Made by a program: the position numbers and the translations under genes
NCBI GenBank assembly: GCA_964583795.1
Contig: CAZOWX010000017.1
Span: forward strand, 1-40,107
Length of the DNA: 40,107 nucleotides
Direction: 5' to 3'
From: JBDTME01 sp964583795
GTDB lineage: Bacteria > Patescibacteriota > Microgenomatia > UBA1400 > PJMF01
Shown: positions 23,371 through 29,742 of the stretch, one piece after another
Position numbering within the stretch: position 1 is the stretch's first letter
Layout: each line of letters opens with the position of its first letter
The notes under the pieces: generated by a model
Database searches by the model: none
What the model was told of the DNA's origin: nothing
Seen by the model: only the letters and a program-made list of their open reading frames with translations

Positions 23371-24149
23371 ATCCCAGTGCCCTCATAGTTGTTCAAACCA
23401 AACTTCCACACTAGCTGTCGAAAAATTCCAAGTACAAGGGTCCAAAAGAGTAGCACGAGTGTCCCTAACCCCAAGGTAAACAAGCTTGTTTTTCCCAGCA
23501 TAAATTGGATGGGTGAAAATGCAAGATGTTGAAATGGGAGAAAAAACAAAAGTGTTTGAACAGCGGCTGGAAAATACACTAATGGTACCAGTACCCCTGA
23601 CAGTAATCGAGTGAAAATTGTGACAGCCCAACGAACGGCATAGGCTTCGGTGATCCAAAACGCTAGCAGTGAGATGAGAGTAAGCCATTCGAAGGCAAAT
23701 GTGTACACAAGAGGACTGTAAAGTAGTAGCACTGCAATTTGAAACCAAGTCAAATTAGGAAGCAAATGAAGTGCAAACAGAATACTTAAGAACACTACGA
23801 TTTTGATGAGTGTTTCGATAAACACTCTCGAGAATTCAAAACAAAAATAATAAATTGTTGGTGACATTGGCTTGACCAAAAATTTGGATAAATATCCAAG
23901 TCGAATATCTTCTTCGATATATACAGGGTGAAAGTTGGAAAGGGTGTAGAGCATGGCGCTCATCAAAAAATAGGAAATTGTTTCCTGAGAACTCAGAAGG
24001 CCAACATTCCCCTCTCTTTCTACTTGAAGCCAAACGACTGACATCATCAGGACCATGAGTGAGTACTTCACGGTATGCAGAAAAAAATCAAATCTATATT
24101 GAAACAAATCTTTTGCTGCTAGTTTTATGACTAACCAATACTTCTTCAT
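23367..24149 (-). CDS. ABC-2 exporter half-permease, type A, pair 2
   Basis: 260 residues from the ATG giving MKKYWLVIKLAAKDLF. Type A landmarks: RLGYLSKFLVKPMS, SGVLVPLVYFPAAVQ, LPFQHLAFSPIQFMLGK and the ending FGLNNYEGTGI. Six predicted membrane segments. Overlaps the type B gene downstream by four bases (ATGA). Confidence 0.84.
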   Translation of the reverse strand: MKKYWLVIKLAAKDLFQYRFDFFLHTVKYSLMVLMMSVVWLQVEREGNVGLLSSQETISYFLMSAMLYTLSNFHPVYIEEDIRLGYLSKFLVKPMSPTIYYFCFEFSRVFIETLIKIVVFLSILFALHLLPNLTWFQIAVLLLYSPLVYTFAFEWLTLISLLAFWITEAYAVRWAVTIFTRLLSGVLVPLVYFPAAVQTLLFFLPFQHLAFSPIQFMLGKTSLFTLGLGTLVLLFWTLVLGIFRQLVWKFGLNNYEGTGI

Positions 24150-24236
24150 ATAGCCGATCAATTTTGGGGAACAATTCTTTATGACAGGAATTATATCAGA
24201 AAATGCTTTTTACAAACTCAGTGAGTTGTGAAAGGT

Positions 24237-25046
24237 TTAACTACCTGCTGACCCATAGCGGCGAATGGAAAAGTGAAAAAATTGACGACTCAACCAAAGC
24301 ATCGCAAGTGAGAAAATGACGGCATAGAGGGTCCAAGCTGGATTGAACTTATTGAGCAGTGCTTCCGCTGGAATTGAGGTGACTAATACGACAGGAAAAA
24401 TCACACAAAAAAGGATGGAACTCAAACCGCTATACACCGAACGTGGTAGTTGCGAGAGCCGTCGTAAAGACGGGAGAACATCGTTAAGGTTGTTTAATCG
24501 ATCAACATAAAAAGCAAAAGTAGCGATGAAAAACCAGATTGAGTATGTCAACACGAAACCAAGAAAAAAGGTGATGAAAAACAGTACAAGTGAATAAAAC
24601 GAAATTGACTGATGAAGATGAGAGAGTGAAATGACCAGCATGACAATTCCGATAAAAATTCGAAAAATATTGTTGAGGCTATTGTGCTCAACTGACAGCA
24701 TAAATTGTGCATCGACTGGTCGAACGAGAAACCGATCGAGCTCACCAGTAAAAACATTATTCATATAGCGCTGCATGTTGAAATAAAAAAATGACCAAGT
24801 AAAAGCATCGTAGATGGTAAAAATAGACATCAGTACAAAGATTTCGTCTTTATTCCAATCGGCGATGGCCCCAGTAGTCCCCACTAACACACTCATAAAG
24901 AAAAAATTAAACACCGTCCACATGACACTCACAAAGCCCCAAAAAATAAAATCATAGCGATACTCCAACATGATCATGAAGTTCATGACTCGAAATCGCC
25001 AAAAGATATAAAGGTATTTTTTAAAGGTTGTTAACACTAGTGTCAT
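24237..25046 (-). CDS. ABC-2 exporter half-permease, type B, pair 1
   Basis: About 269 residues. The start is the ATG that aligns the FKKYLYIFWRF opening with the other type B proteins; a TTG three codons earlier is possible. Landmarks: FTGELDRFLVRPVD, LSQLPRSVYSGLSSIL and the ending RRYGSAGS. First gene of the seven-gene operon; its 5' end faces the divergent cupin gene. Its natural partner, the type A permease ending at 25528, lies on the other side of that cupin gene. Confidence 0.83.
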   Translation of the reverse strand: MTLVLTTFKKYLYIFWRFRVMNFMIMLEYRYDFIFWGFVSVMWTVFNFFFMSVLVGTTGAIADWNKDEIFVLMSIFTIYDAFTWSFFYFNMQRYMNNVFTGELDRFLVRPVDAQFMLSVEHNSLNNIFRIFIGIVMLVISLSHLHQSISFYSLVLFFITFFLGFVLTYSIWFFIATFAFYVDRLNNLNDVLPSLRRLSQLPRSVYSGLSSILFCVIFPVVLVTSIPAEALLNKFNPAWTLYAVIFSLAMLWLSRQFFHFSIRRYGSAGS

Positions 25047-25095
25047 TATAGTCAAAAATGTCTATCTTGAAATGGTTGTTCATAAATGTAGCCGG

Positions 25096-25126
25096 TTGAC
25101 AAAAATTTGATCGAATCAGTTATACT
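25096..25126 (+). promoter_or_regulatory. Promoter of the cupin gene
   Basis: TTGACA (consensus -35), 19-base spacer, TATACT (-10). The spacer is two bases longer than ideal. Ten bases separate the -10 box from the ATG, so the transcript would have a leader of only about 3-5 bases: nearly leaderless. Confidence 0.6.
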
Positions 25127-25136
25127 ACTTTCACTT

Positions 25137-25508
25137 ATGAAAGCAGTTCATTTTTCAAAAAAGGACACTCACTTAGTTGATTTAGAAACAAAAAAAATTT
25201 TGAAGTATCCTACTCCAACATCACAATTTGATGTAGGAAAGATGATTGTTCATGGAAGACATCCTGAGAAGGATGACGAGTTTTTACTAGAACACGAGTG
25301 TAGTTTTGTGATGTATATTCTGAAAGGTAAAGGTCGAGTGTATGCCGGTAAACAACACTTTTCAGTAGTGGCTGAAGATGTGGTGTTTGTTCCGAAAGAC
25401 ACACCTTTTGCTGTAGATGGAGATTTTGAGTATGTGACGTTCAGTATACCGGCATTTTTTCTTGAACAATCAGAAATCGTAAAAGTTGATCAACGACTGT
25501 CAAAGTAG
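25137..25508 (+). CDS. Small single-domain cupin protein
   Basis: 123 residues starting MKAVHFSKKDTHLVDL; an in-frame upstream start lies before the promoter's -10 box and is unlikely. EHECSFVMYILKGKGRVYAG and AEDVVFVPKDTPFAVDG form the two cupin motifs, but the metal-binding His residues of motif 1 (HxH) are largely missing: only one His, in LLEHECSF, is near the position. A sensor or binding role is more likely than catalysis. It is the only plus-strand gene within the exporter island, divergent from one permease and convergent with another. Confidence 0.7.
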   Translation: MKAVHFSKKDTHLVDLETKKILKYPTPTSQFDVGKMIVHGRHPEKDDEFLLEHECSFVMYILKGKGRVYAGKQHFSVVAEDVVFVPKDTPFAVDGDFEYVTFSIPAFFLEQSEIVKVDQRLSK

Positions 25509-25527
25509 TAAGTCTTTACTTTGTTTT

Positions 25528-26325
25528 CTATCCTCCACTAGACGCATATCGGTACATTGCTCGCTTCCACAAAAAAGAGACTGAAGATAATAAAAATAGT
25601 GTGCTCACACCAATGACAGAAGCATCACTTAGCTTAAAAACATATCTTCCTTGTAAAATGCTGATTGGTATTGAGTACATGTATTGAAAGGGGAGCTTCA
25701 CGGTAATTTCCTTTAGCCATGGTGGTAAAAACTCCAGTGGAATCATTGAACCACTGAGCAATGTAATCACGATCCATTTGAAATGTTCCAGACCTTGAGA
25801 ACCTTCAAACCAAAAACCAAGTAAGACAATAATCAGTCCAATGCACAGTTCAACGATGTAGGCAAAACCGAGTAACAGCAGGAAGAAAAAAAGCGAACCA
25901 AGTTGAATGGTGGGAAGTGTCACTGGGACTGAAAGTTGAGTAAAGCTAAAAAAAGCAAAGTAGATAGGTAAAAAAATAAGCAGAGAAAACATTCGCTTTG
26001 CCATGTCAGTAATGACGATTTCTTTGAGGTACGAAAACGGTCTGAGTAAGTAGCCGTCAATTTTGCCATTTTTTATTTCCTCGATCCGCCAACCCTCGAA
26101 GTGAGTTGAGCTCACTGTTTGGATTAAAGCGACGATAAAGTAATACAACACGATATCAGAAATAGAGTAGGAATGAATTTGACTGGTACCCTGATAAATG
26201 GTGCGCATCACGATAAACAACACTGCGAATGGGATGAGATCAAGTATGATCCACAACAATAACTCAGCCCGAAACTGAAGCTGTTGCAGAAATTTGAACT
26301 TAAAAAATGCAAGATACCGTTTCAC
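25528..26325 (-). CDS. ABC-2 exporter half-permease, type A, pair 1
   Basis: 265 residues with about six membrane segments. Type A landmarks: KNGKIDGYLLRPFS, SGSMIPLEFLPPWLKEI, LPFQYMYSIPISILQGR and the ending MYRYASSGG. It follows the HU gene by 18 bases, so both probably share a transcript. The cupin gene separates it from the type B permease at 24237. Confidence 0.83.
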   Translation of the reverse strand: MKRYLAFFKFKFLQQLQFRAELLLWIILDLIPFAVLFIVMRTIYQGTSQIHSYSISDIVLYYFIVALIQTVSSTHFEGWRIEEIKNGKIDGYLLRPFSYLKEIVITDMAKRMFSLLIFLPIYFAFFSFTQLSVPVTLPTIQLGSLFFFLLLLGFAYIVELCIGLIIVLLGFWFEGSQGLEHFKWIVITLLSGSMIPLEFLPPWLKEITVKLPFQYMYSIPISILQGRYVFKLSDASVIGVSTLFLLSSVSFLWKRAMYRYASSGG

Positions 26326-26343
26326 GCGTACTATTGTAGCGCT

Positions 26344-26619
26344 TTACCACACCATTTTCTTGAGTGGTTTCCCAACTCTGAAGTTTACAACGCGATGCTT
26401 TTTGACTGTTTGACGCTTTGATTCGTTCCCAAATGGGACAACCTCTTTATCTTTTACTTGACTCAAGTAAAATGTGCCAAAACCACTGATGACTACTTTG
26501 TTTCCTTTTGCGAGACTGCGGTTGACTTCATCAAATAAAGTTTCAATAGAGTCAGAAGCGGCCTTTTTAGTAAGGTTTGCCCTCTTGGCAACGATCTTGA
26601 TAAGATCAGACTTCGTCAT
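26344..26619 (-). CDS. hup: Nucleoid-associated DNA-binding protein HU
   Basis: 91 residues from the ATG preceded by GAGAAAGGTAGCT, which fixes the start; a longer frame adds ten unalignable residues. MTKSDLIKIVAKRANLTKKA, the VVISGFGTFYLSQVKDKEV turn and the FRVGKPLK end match HU/IHF. The arm has NESKRQTVKKHRVVNF in place of the usual RNPxTG, so the tip proline motif is altered. HU bends and compacts DNA. Upstream are two phased direct repeats that could be its operator. Confidence 0.93.
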   Translation of the reverse strand: MTKSDLIKIVAKRANLTKKAASDSIETLFDEVNRSLAKGNKVVISGFGTFYLSQVKDKEVVPFGNESKRQTVKKHRVVNFRVGKPLKKMVW

Positions 26620-26641
26620 AGCTACCTTTCTCAATGGGTAT

Positions 26642-26675
26642 CCGGACAAATTGGCTATTTAACCGGATAATTGGC
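26642..26675 (-). promoter_or_regulatory. Phased direct repeats upstream of HU, candidate operator
   Basis: On the plus strand CCGGACAAATTGGC (26642-26655) and CCGGATAATTGGC (26663-26675): 13 of 14 positions align with one gap or change, and the copies start 21 bases apart, two helical turns, so bound proteins would sit on one face. They lie 23-56 bases upstream of the HU ATG. Confidence 0.5.
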
Positions 26676-26740
26676 AGTTTTTTTAGATTAGTATTACTTT
26701 AACGAGTTAGTAGATGGAATGCAAGAGGGGATAATACAAG

Positions 26741-26778
26741 TGGATAGTGGATAGTGGATAGTGGATAGCGGATAGCGG
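26741..26778. repeat. Tandem 7-base repeat (TGGATAG)
   Basis: Four exact TGGATAG units (26741-26768) and one CGGATAG, then a partial CGG. The following 60 bases keep a G/T-rich quasi-repeat character without exact units. Confidence 0.85.
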
Positions 26779-26876
26779 TTGGTTGTCTGTTGTCAGTTGT
26801 TGGTAGTTAGGTGCCAGGTGTTAGGTTTTGGGCTCAAACACGTTGGTTATCCATTCAGCCCTGGGAGGTTGGGACT

Positions 26877-26902
26877 TAAAGTCAGATTAAACAATCGAAA
26901 GC
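26877..26902. repeat. Imperfect direct repeat, copy 1
   Basis: TAAAGTCAGA, 7 variable bases, ATCGAAAGC; the same arrangement recurs at 27067-27092, 190 bases on. Confidence 0.6.
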
Positions 26903-27002
26903 TTTCTCACCTTTTGTTATTCTTGTCGATGTGATGGATCTGATTCGAACTAGGTGGAAATGCACTTTACTTTCTCGAAAGCAAAAAAAATAAAAAGTCG
27001 TC

Positions 27003-27065
27003 ATCCCCGCCTCGCCGGCGGGCAGGCCTGCCTGCCGGCGAGGCAGGCCGAATTCGATTCGGGAT
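27003..27065. repeat. Nested palindromic element (REP-like)
   Basis: The core (27009-27044) is a 36-base palindrome with arms GCCTCGCCGGC / GCCGGCGAGGC and central GGCAGG/CCTGCC; the only non-matching pair is G27020/T27033, which is still a wobble pair in RNA. It appears inserted in a smaller hairpin: ATCCC on the left pairs with GGGAT on the right, with GAATTCGATTC between. GC content is far above that of its surroundings. Confidence 0.75.
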
Positions 27066-27066
27066 C

Positions 27067-27092
27067 TAAAGTCAGAGTTACTGATCGAAAGC
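27067..27092. repeat. Imperfect direct repeat, copy 2
   Basis: TAAAGTCAGA, 7 variable bases, ATCGAAAGC, directly after the nested palindrome. Matches 26877-26902. Confidence 0.6.
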
Positions 27093-27222
27093 GTTGTTTG
27101 TCACTACTAGTCTTGGCGGAAGGTAACGTTAGGGCGAAAACGAAACCATTGCTAAATTCTTTAGAAGATTACGTCAAAATGGTGCGTTTTTCGTTAATCG
27201 ATAAAAATTGCTCATTCTGAAG

Positions 27223-27558
27223 CTAATACGGAGTTTTGGGTTGGGTAATATTGGGGGCTTGGCCGTAAATGGCTTCAATGCTCGTTCCAGGAGGGAGATT
27301 ATTAATGGGAATATTGAGTGCGAATGCTAGACTTTGGGCGATGGCAATACTGGTTCTAAGGGCCGTAAAACGGCCAGGGCCCGTTGCAACTTGAATAGCT
27401 GTAAGTTCTGACAAAGAAACCTTTTGTTCATCCAAAAATGTTTGAATTTCTAACAAAACGTCTTGGTCTCGAGGAGATGTATAGGAAATTTCTTTGGTAT
27501 GAGTATCTAATGAAAGCTTAATGAGTTGGTGGGTGGTATTATCGATGCTCAGTTTCAT
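27223..27558 (-). CDS. tsaB: tRNA threonylcarbamoyladenosine protein TsaB, short form
   Basis: Non-catalytic partner of TsaD in making t6A37 on ANN-reading tRNAs. The start at the ATG one base after the tsaE stop gives MKLSIDNTTHQLIKLSLD, the family opening. LTAIQVATGPGRFTALRTSI with AIAQSLAFALNIPI is the conserved dimer-interface segment. 111 residues against about 220-230: the second ASKHA lobe is missing, the protein ending soon after the conserved block. The N-lobe is the part that pairs with TsaD, so function is plausible. tsaD itself is not in this window. Confidence 0.85.
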   Translation of the reverse strand: MKLSIDNTTHQLIKLSLDTHTKEISYTSPRDQDVLLEIQTFLDEQKVSLSELTAIQVATGPGRFTALRTSIAIAQSLAFALNIPINNLPPGTSIEAIYGQAPNITQPKTPY

Positions 27559-27559
27559 A

Positions 27560-27994
27560 CTAATTGTTTTTTGTGCGGATTGATAGCGTTCTTTTGTCAT
27601 TGATTAGGGAAAACTGCAGATCTAAAGAGTCTAAGGGTAAGTAGGATTTAGCCATCTCAGGCCATTCAATGATCGTATAGTCTGCTTGTTCAAGCAGTTC
27701 TTCGATGCCAATTGCAGCGAGTTCTTGTGGTGTTTTGATGCGATAGAGATCAAGATGGTAGATCAATTGATTCGTCTTTGTTGTGTACTCATTGACAATC
27801 GTAAAAGTTGGAGAAGTTACGGATTCACTTACTCCAAGAGCCTGCAACAAGAATTGGGTAAAAGTGGTTTTACCGGCACCGAGTTCACCACTCAGTGCTA
27901 AAACAGATGGTCTTTGCAACTCAGTTGCGAATTGTTTTGCAACTGTCTTAAGTTGTGACAGTTTTGTGATATCGTATTGAACAAAATCAGACAT
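27560..27994 (-). CDS. tsaE: tRNA threonylcarbamoyladenosine ATPase TsaE
   Basis: P-loop ATPase needed for turnover in t6A synthesis. Walker A GELGAGKTT (36-44), VTSPTFTIVNEY (switch region), HLDLYRIKTPQEL and IIEWPEMA are the family motifs. 144 residues, normal. Its start overlaps the end of the VanZ-like gene by 8 bases, and tsaB follows after one base, so the three are co-translated. Confidence 0.95.
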   Translation of the reverse strand: MSDFVQYDITKLSQLKTVAKQFATELQRPSVLALSGELGAGKTTFTQFLLQALGVSESVTSPTFTIVNEYTTKTNQLIYHLDLYRIKTPQELAAIGIEELLEQADYTIIEWPEMAKSYLPLDSLDLQFSLINDKRTLSIRTKNN

Positions 27995-28373
27995 ACTTAT
28001 TGAGTGTTAACCAGGCAATAGCCATGCCCAAGGTATCAAAGAGCACATCTTTTGTAGTGGGCGTTCTACCTGGAACAAAAGACTGGTGAAATTCATCGCT
28101 GATTGCCAAGACGAATGCCACGCAAAAGGCGAGTATTGTTAGTTTCAGTGGGTGTTTAATATCAAATTGAATCGATTTATATATCAACCAAAATAAGATG
28201 AAATAGACGAACATGTGGGAGAGCTTCTTGAACGCAAAATCCCAGAGAAACGAATCGGGACTGGGTAACACCGGTTGGGCAGAGAGATAGAAGATAAAGC
28301 TTTCCCAGAGAGCAGCGGCAATGTAATACTGAGTTCTAGTTTTGTGAGTAAAGCGTAGCGGCAGTGAGATCAT
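27987..28373 (-). CDS. VanZ-like membrane protein
   Basis: 128 residues, four hydrophobic segments. SDEFHQSFVPGRTPTTKDVL followed by FDTLGM is the VanZ family signature, and the N-terminal part has the usual Trp/Ser-Ala-Gln-Pro loop (YLSAQPVLPSP). In Enterococcus VanZ gives low teicoplanin resistance; most family members have no known role beyond the envelope. Start at ATG; a TTG two codons upstream is possible. Translationally overlaps tsaE. Confidence 0.88.
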   Translation of the reverse strand: MISLPLRFTHKTRTQYYIAAALWESFIFYLSAQPVLPSPDSFLWDFAFKKLSHMFVYFILFWLIYKSIQFDIKHPLKLTILAFCVAFVLAISDEFHQSFVPGRTPTTKDVLFDTLGMAIAWLTLNKYV

Positions 28374-28396
28374 GGGCAAAATTTGTGATGTGTTGT

Positions 28397-29674
28397 CTAG
28401 ATTAGAGAGGTTTGATTATACCATTTCTGAGCCAAGAGCGCAGCAATACTGATGTAACAAACTCCAGCTGTGAGGAATGCTGTGCGTTTATTGAGCCAAG
28501 GGAAAGTGGTTGTATGTGTTGAGTATGCTGCGAGTACTATGCCGGGTGGTGATGGTGCTTGGGTGATTGCAGACTCAAAGGGGATAGCACTAATGCTCGC
28601 AATAGGGATTGGTGATATCTGAAGTGTGGCGGTGAACTCGGTGGGAGTGAGAGTCATTTGCTCTACTGGGGATTTTGGAGTGGTGGTAGGGGGAATTGAC
28701 AGCGTTGTGGGTATTACTGCAGGAGAAGAGGTGGGGAGTGGTTGCCAAATATTCTGAGCGTTTGCAGTTGGTCTTTGGGATATTTGCCAGTCGTTTTCAA
28801 ACTTGATGAAACTCATATTGCTCGAGCAAGTCGTGTAGCTCATCTGGTCGACTAGTTCGTTTTGATCTGAAAAAAGTCGAACAGAGTCGCCAGTATTATT
28901 TAAAACTGCCGATGACAGTGAAATTAGGAAATAGGAATTGGCGTTGATAGTGCCTGAAAGATCAGTATTGTGAGTATCTGTAACATCTCGAAGAGACCAC
29001 TTGTCAAGCGAAATTACTGTATCAGCATTGTTATACAACTCTACCCACTCGGGTTGATTTTCACTTGGGCAGGCCATCACTTCCGAGAGCGTCACAGCAG
29101 TTTTTGATGGTGTCTGGGTATGTTGTGGAGTGATTGTTGTTGGTGCAGGCGTAGCAGAAAGTGGAGGTGTCGGTGTTGAGAGTGGGGTGATTGGTGTTGC
29201 AGTTGGGGATGGCGGTAGTAATGGAGGAACGAAAATAATTGATGGTGTTTGATCTGACCAAGTAAGGGTCCCACCAGAGGTGTATCGTCCAATTTTAAAC
29301 AGGTATTGAGCATTATCATGGAAAAACTCAGATTGAGGGTCAAGTTTAAACCGAATGGTTGACGTTCCCTCACCAGTAACCAAAAAGTATTGATCAAACG
29401 TTTTAGAGTCATTATGCCACTGACCTTGGTTGTTTTGAGTAAATCCGAAGTAATTGCTCGTTTCCAACTCGTAAAAAACTCCGCGAATAAAGTACTTTGA
29501 GTCTTGTTGTGTTCCTGCGAGCGCTACTTCAAGAGTAAACTCCTCGTTTGCAGTTATCTGGGTTGGTGGCGAAGTATATGATAACTCGATCTTAGCCTTG
29601 ACTTGACCAACACAGAAGCGGTGCACTATTGTTAGCAGACAAATAATGATCAGAAATTGTCCCAAGTGTCTCAT
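28397..29674 (-). CDS. Surface protein with lamin-tail domain and Pro/Thr linkers
   Basis: 425 residues. Signal/anchor segment at 6-22. An N-terminal beta-rich domain (about 27-150) with a KIGRYTSGGTLTWSD block. A Thr/Pro linker (150-192). A lamin-tail domain (about 193-300: VTLSEVMACPSENQPEWVEL, LDKWSLRDVTD, GDSVRLFSDQNELVDQMSY). A second Pro/Thr/Ser linker (312-380), then a membrane segment near 398-415 and a short basic/polar end. Probably exposed outside and held by the C-terminal helix. The linkers are likely glycosylated or flexible. Ligand unknown. Confidence 0.8.
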   Translation of the reverse strand: MRHLGQFLIIICLLTIVHRFCVGQVKAKIELSYTSPPTQITANEEFTLEVALAGTQQDSKYFIRGVFYELETSNYFGFTQNNQGQWHNDSKTFDQYFLVTGEGTSTIRFKLDPQSEFFHDNAQYLFKIGRYTSGGTLTWSDQTPSIIFVPPLLPPSPTATPITPLSTPTPPLSATPAPTTITPQHTQTPSKTAVTLSEVMACPSENQPEWVELYNNADTVISLDKWSLRDVTDTHNTDLSGTINANSYFLISLSSAVLNNTGDSVRLFSDQNELVDQMSYTTCSSNMSFIKFENDWQISQRPTANAQNIWQPLPTSSPAVIPTTLSIPPTTTPKSPVEQMTLTPTEFTATLQISPIPIASISAIPFESAITQAPSPPGIVLAAYSTHTTTFPWLNKRTAFLTAGVCYISIAALLAQKWYNQTSLI

Positions 29675-29742
29675 ACCCTCAAATCATAAAACTACATTCT
29701 GACAAGAACATGACATGAACCTGAGGAATTTGAAGTGAAACG

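Larger units (their letters stand above)
26676..27222. other. Gene-free stretch with several repeat types
   Basis: No supported gene. From left to right: an AT-rich strip, five tandem TGGATAG-type 7-mers running into TTGTTG/GGTGTTAGG degenerate repeats, two copies of a 26-bp imperfect direct repeat, and a GC-rich palindrome nested in a smaller hairpin. The one open frame across it (26954-27220) reads through the palindrome and has no start signal. Confidence 0.6.

Noticed and set aside
25045..25050. TATAAT on the minus strand at the start of the type B permease
   Set aside because: It overlaps the ATG itself, so transcription would start inside the gene, and the -35 region matches poorly.
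26938..26958. GATTCGAAC resembling the complement of a tRNA T-loop
   Set aside because: The flanking bases do not form a 5-bp T-stem, and no acceptor, D or anticodon arm can be built on the minus strand. No tRNA is called anywhere in the window.
26954..27220. Open frame of 88 codons across the nested palindrome
   Set aside because: The frame owes its length to the GC-rich palindrome (LAGGQACLPARQAE-like translation), has no ribosome-binding site, and no recognisable domain. Treated as accidental.
27361..27375. GGCCGT-AAA-ACGGCC hairpin
   Set aside because: It lies within the coding sequence for the conserved GPGRFTALR part of tsaB and is explained by that protein sequence.
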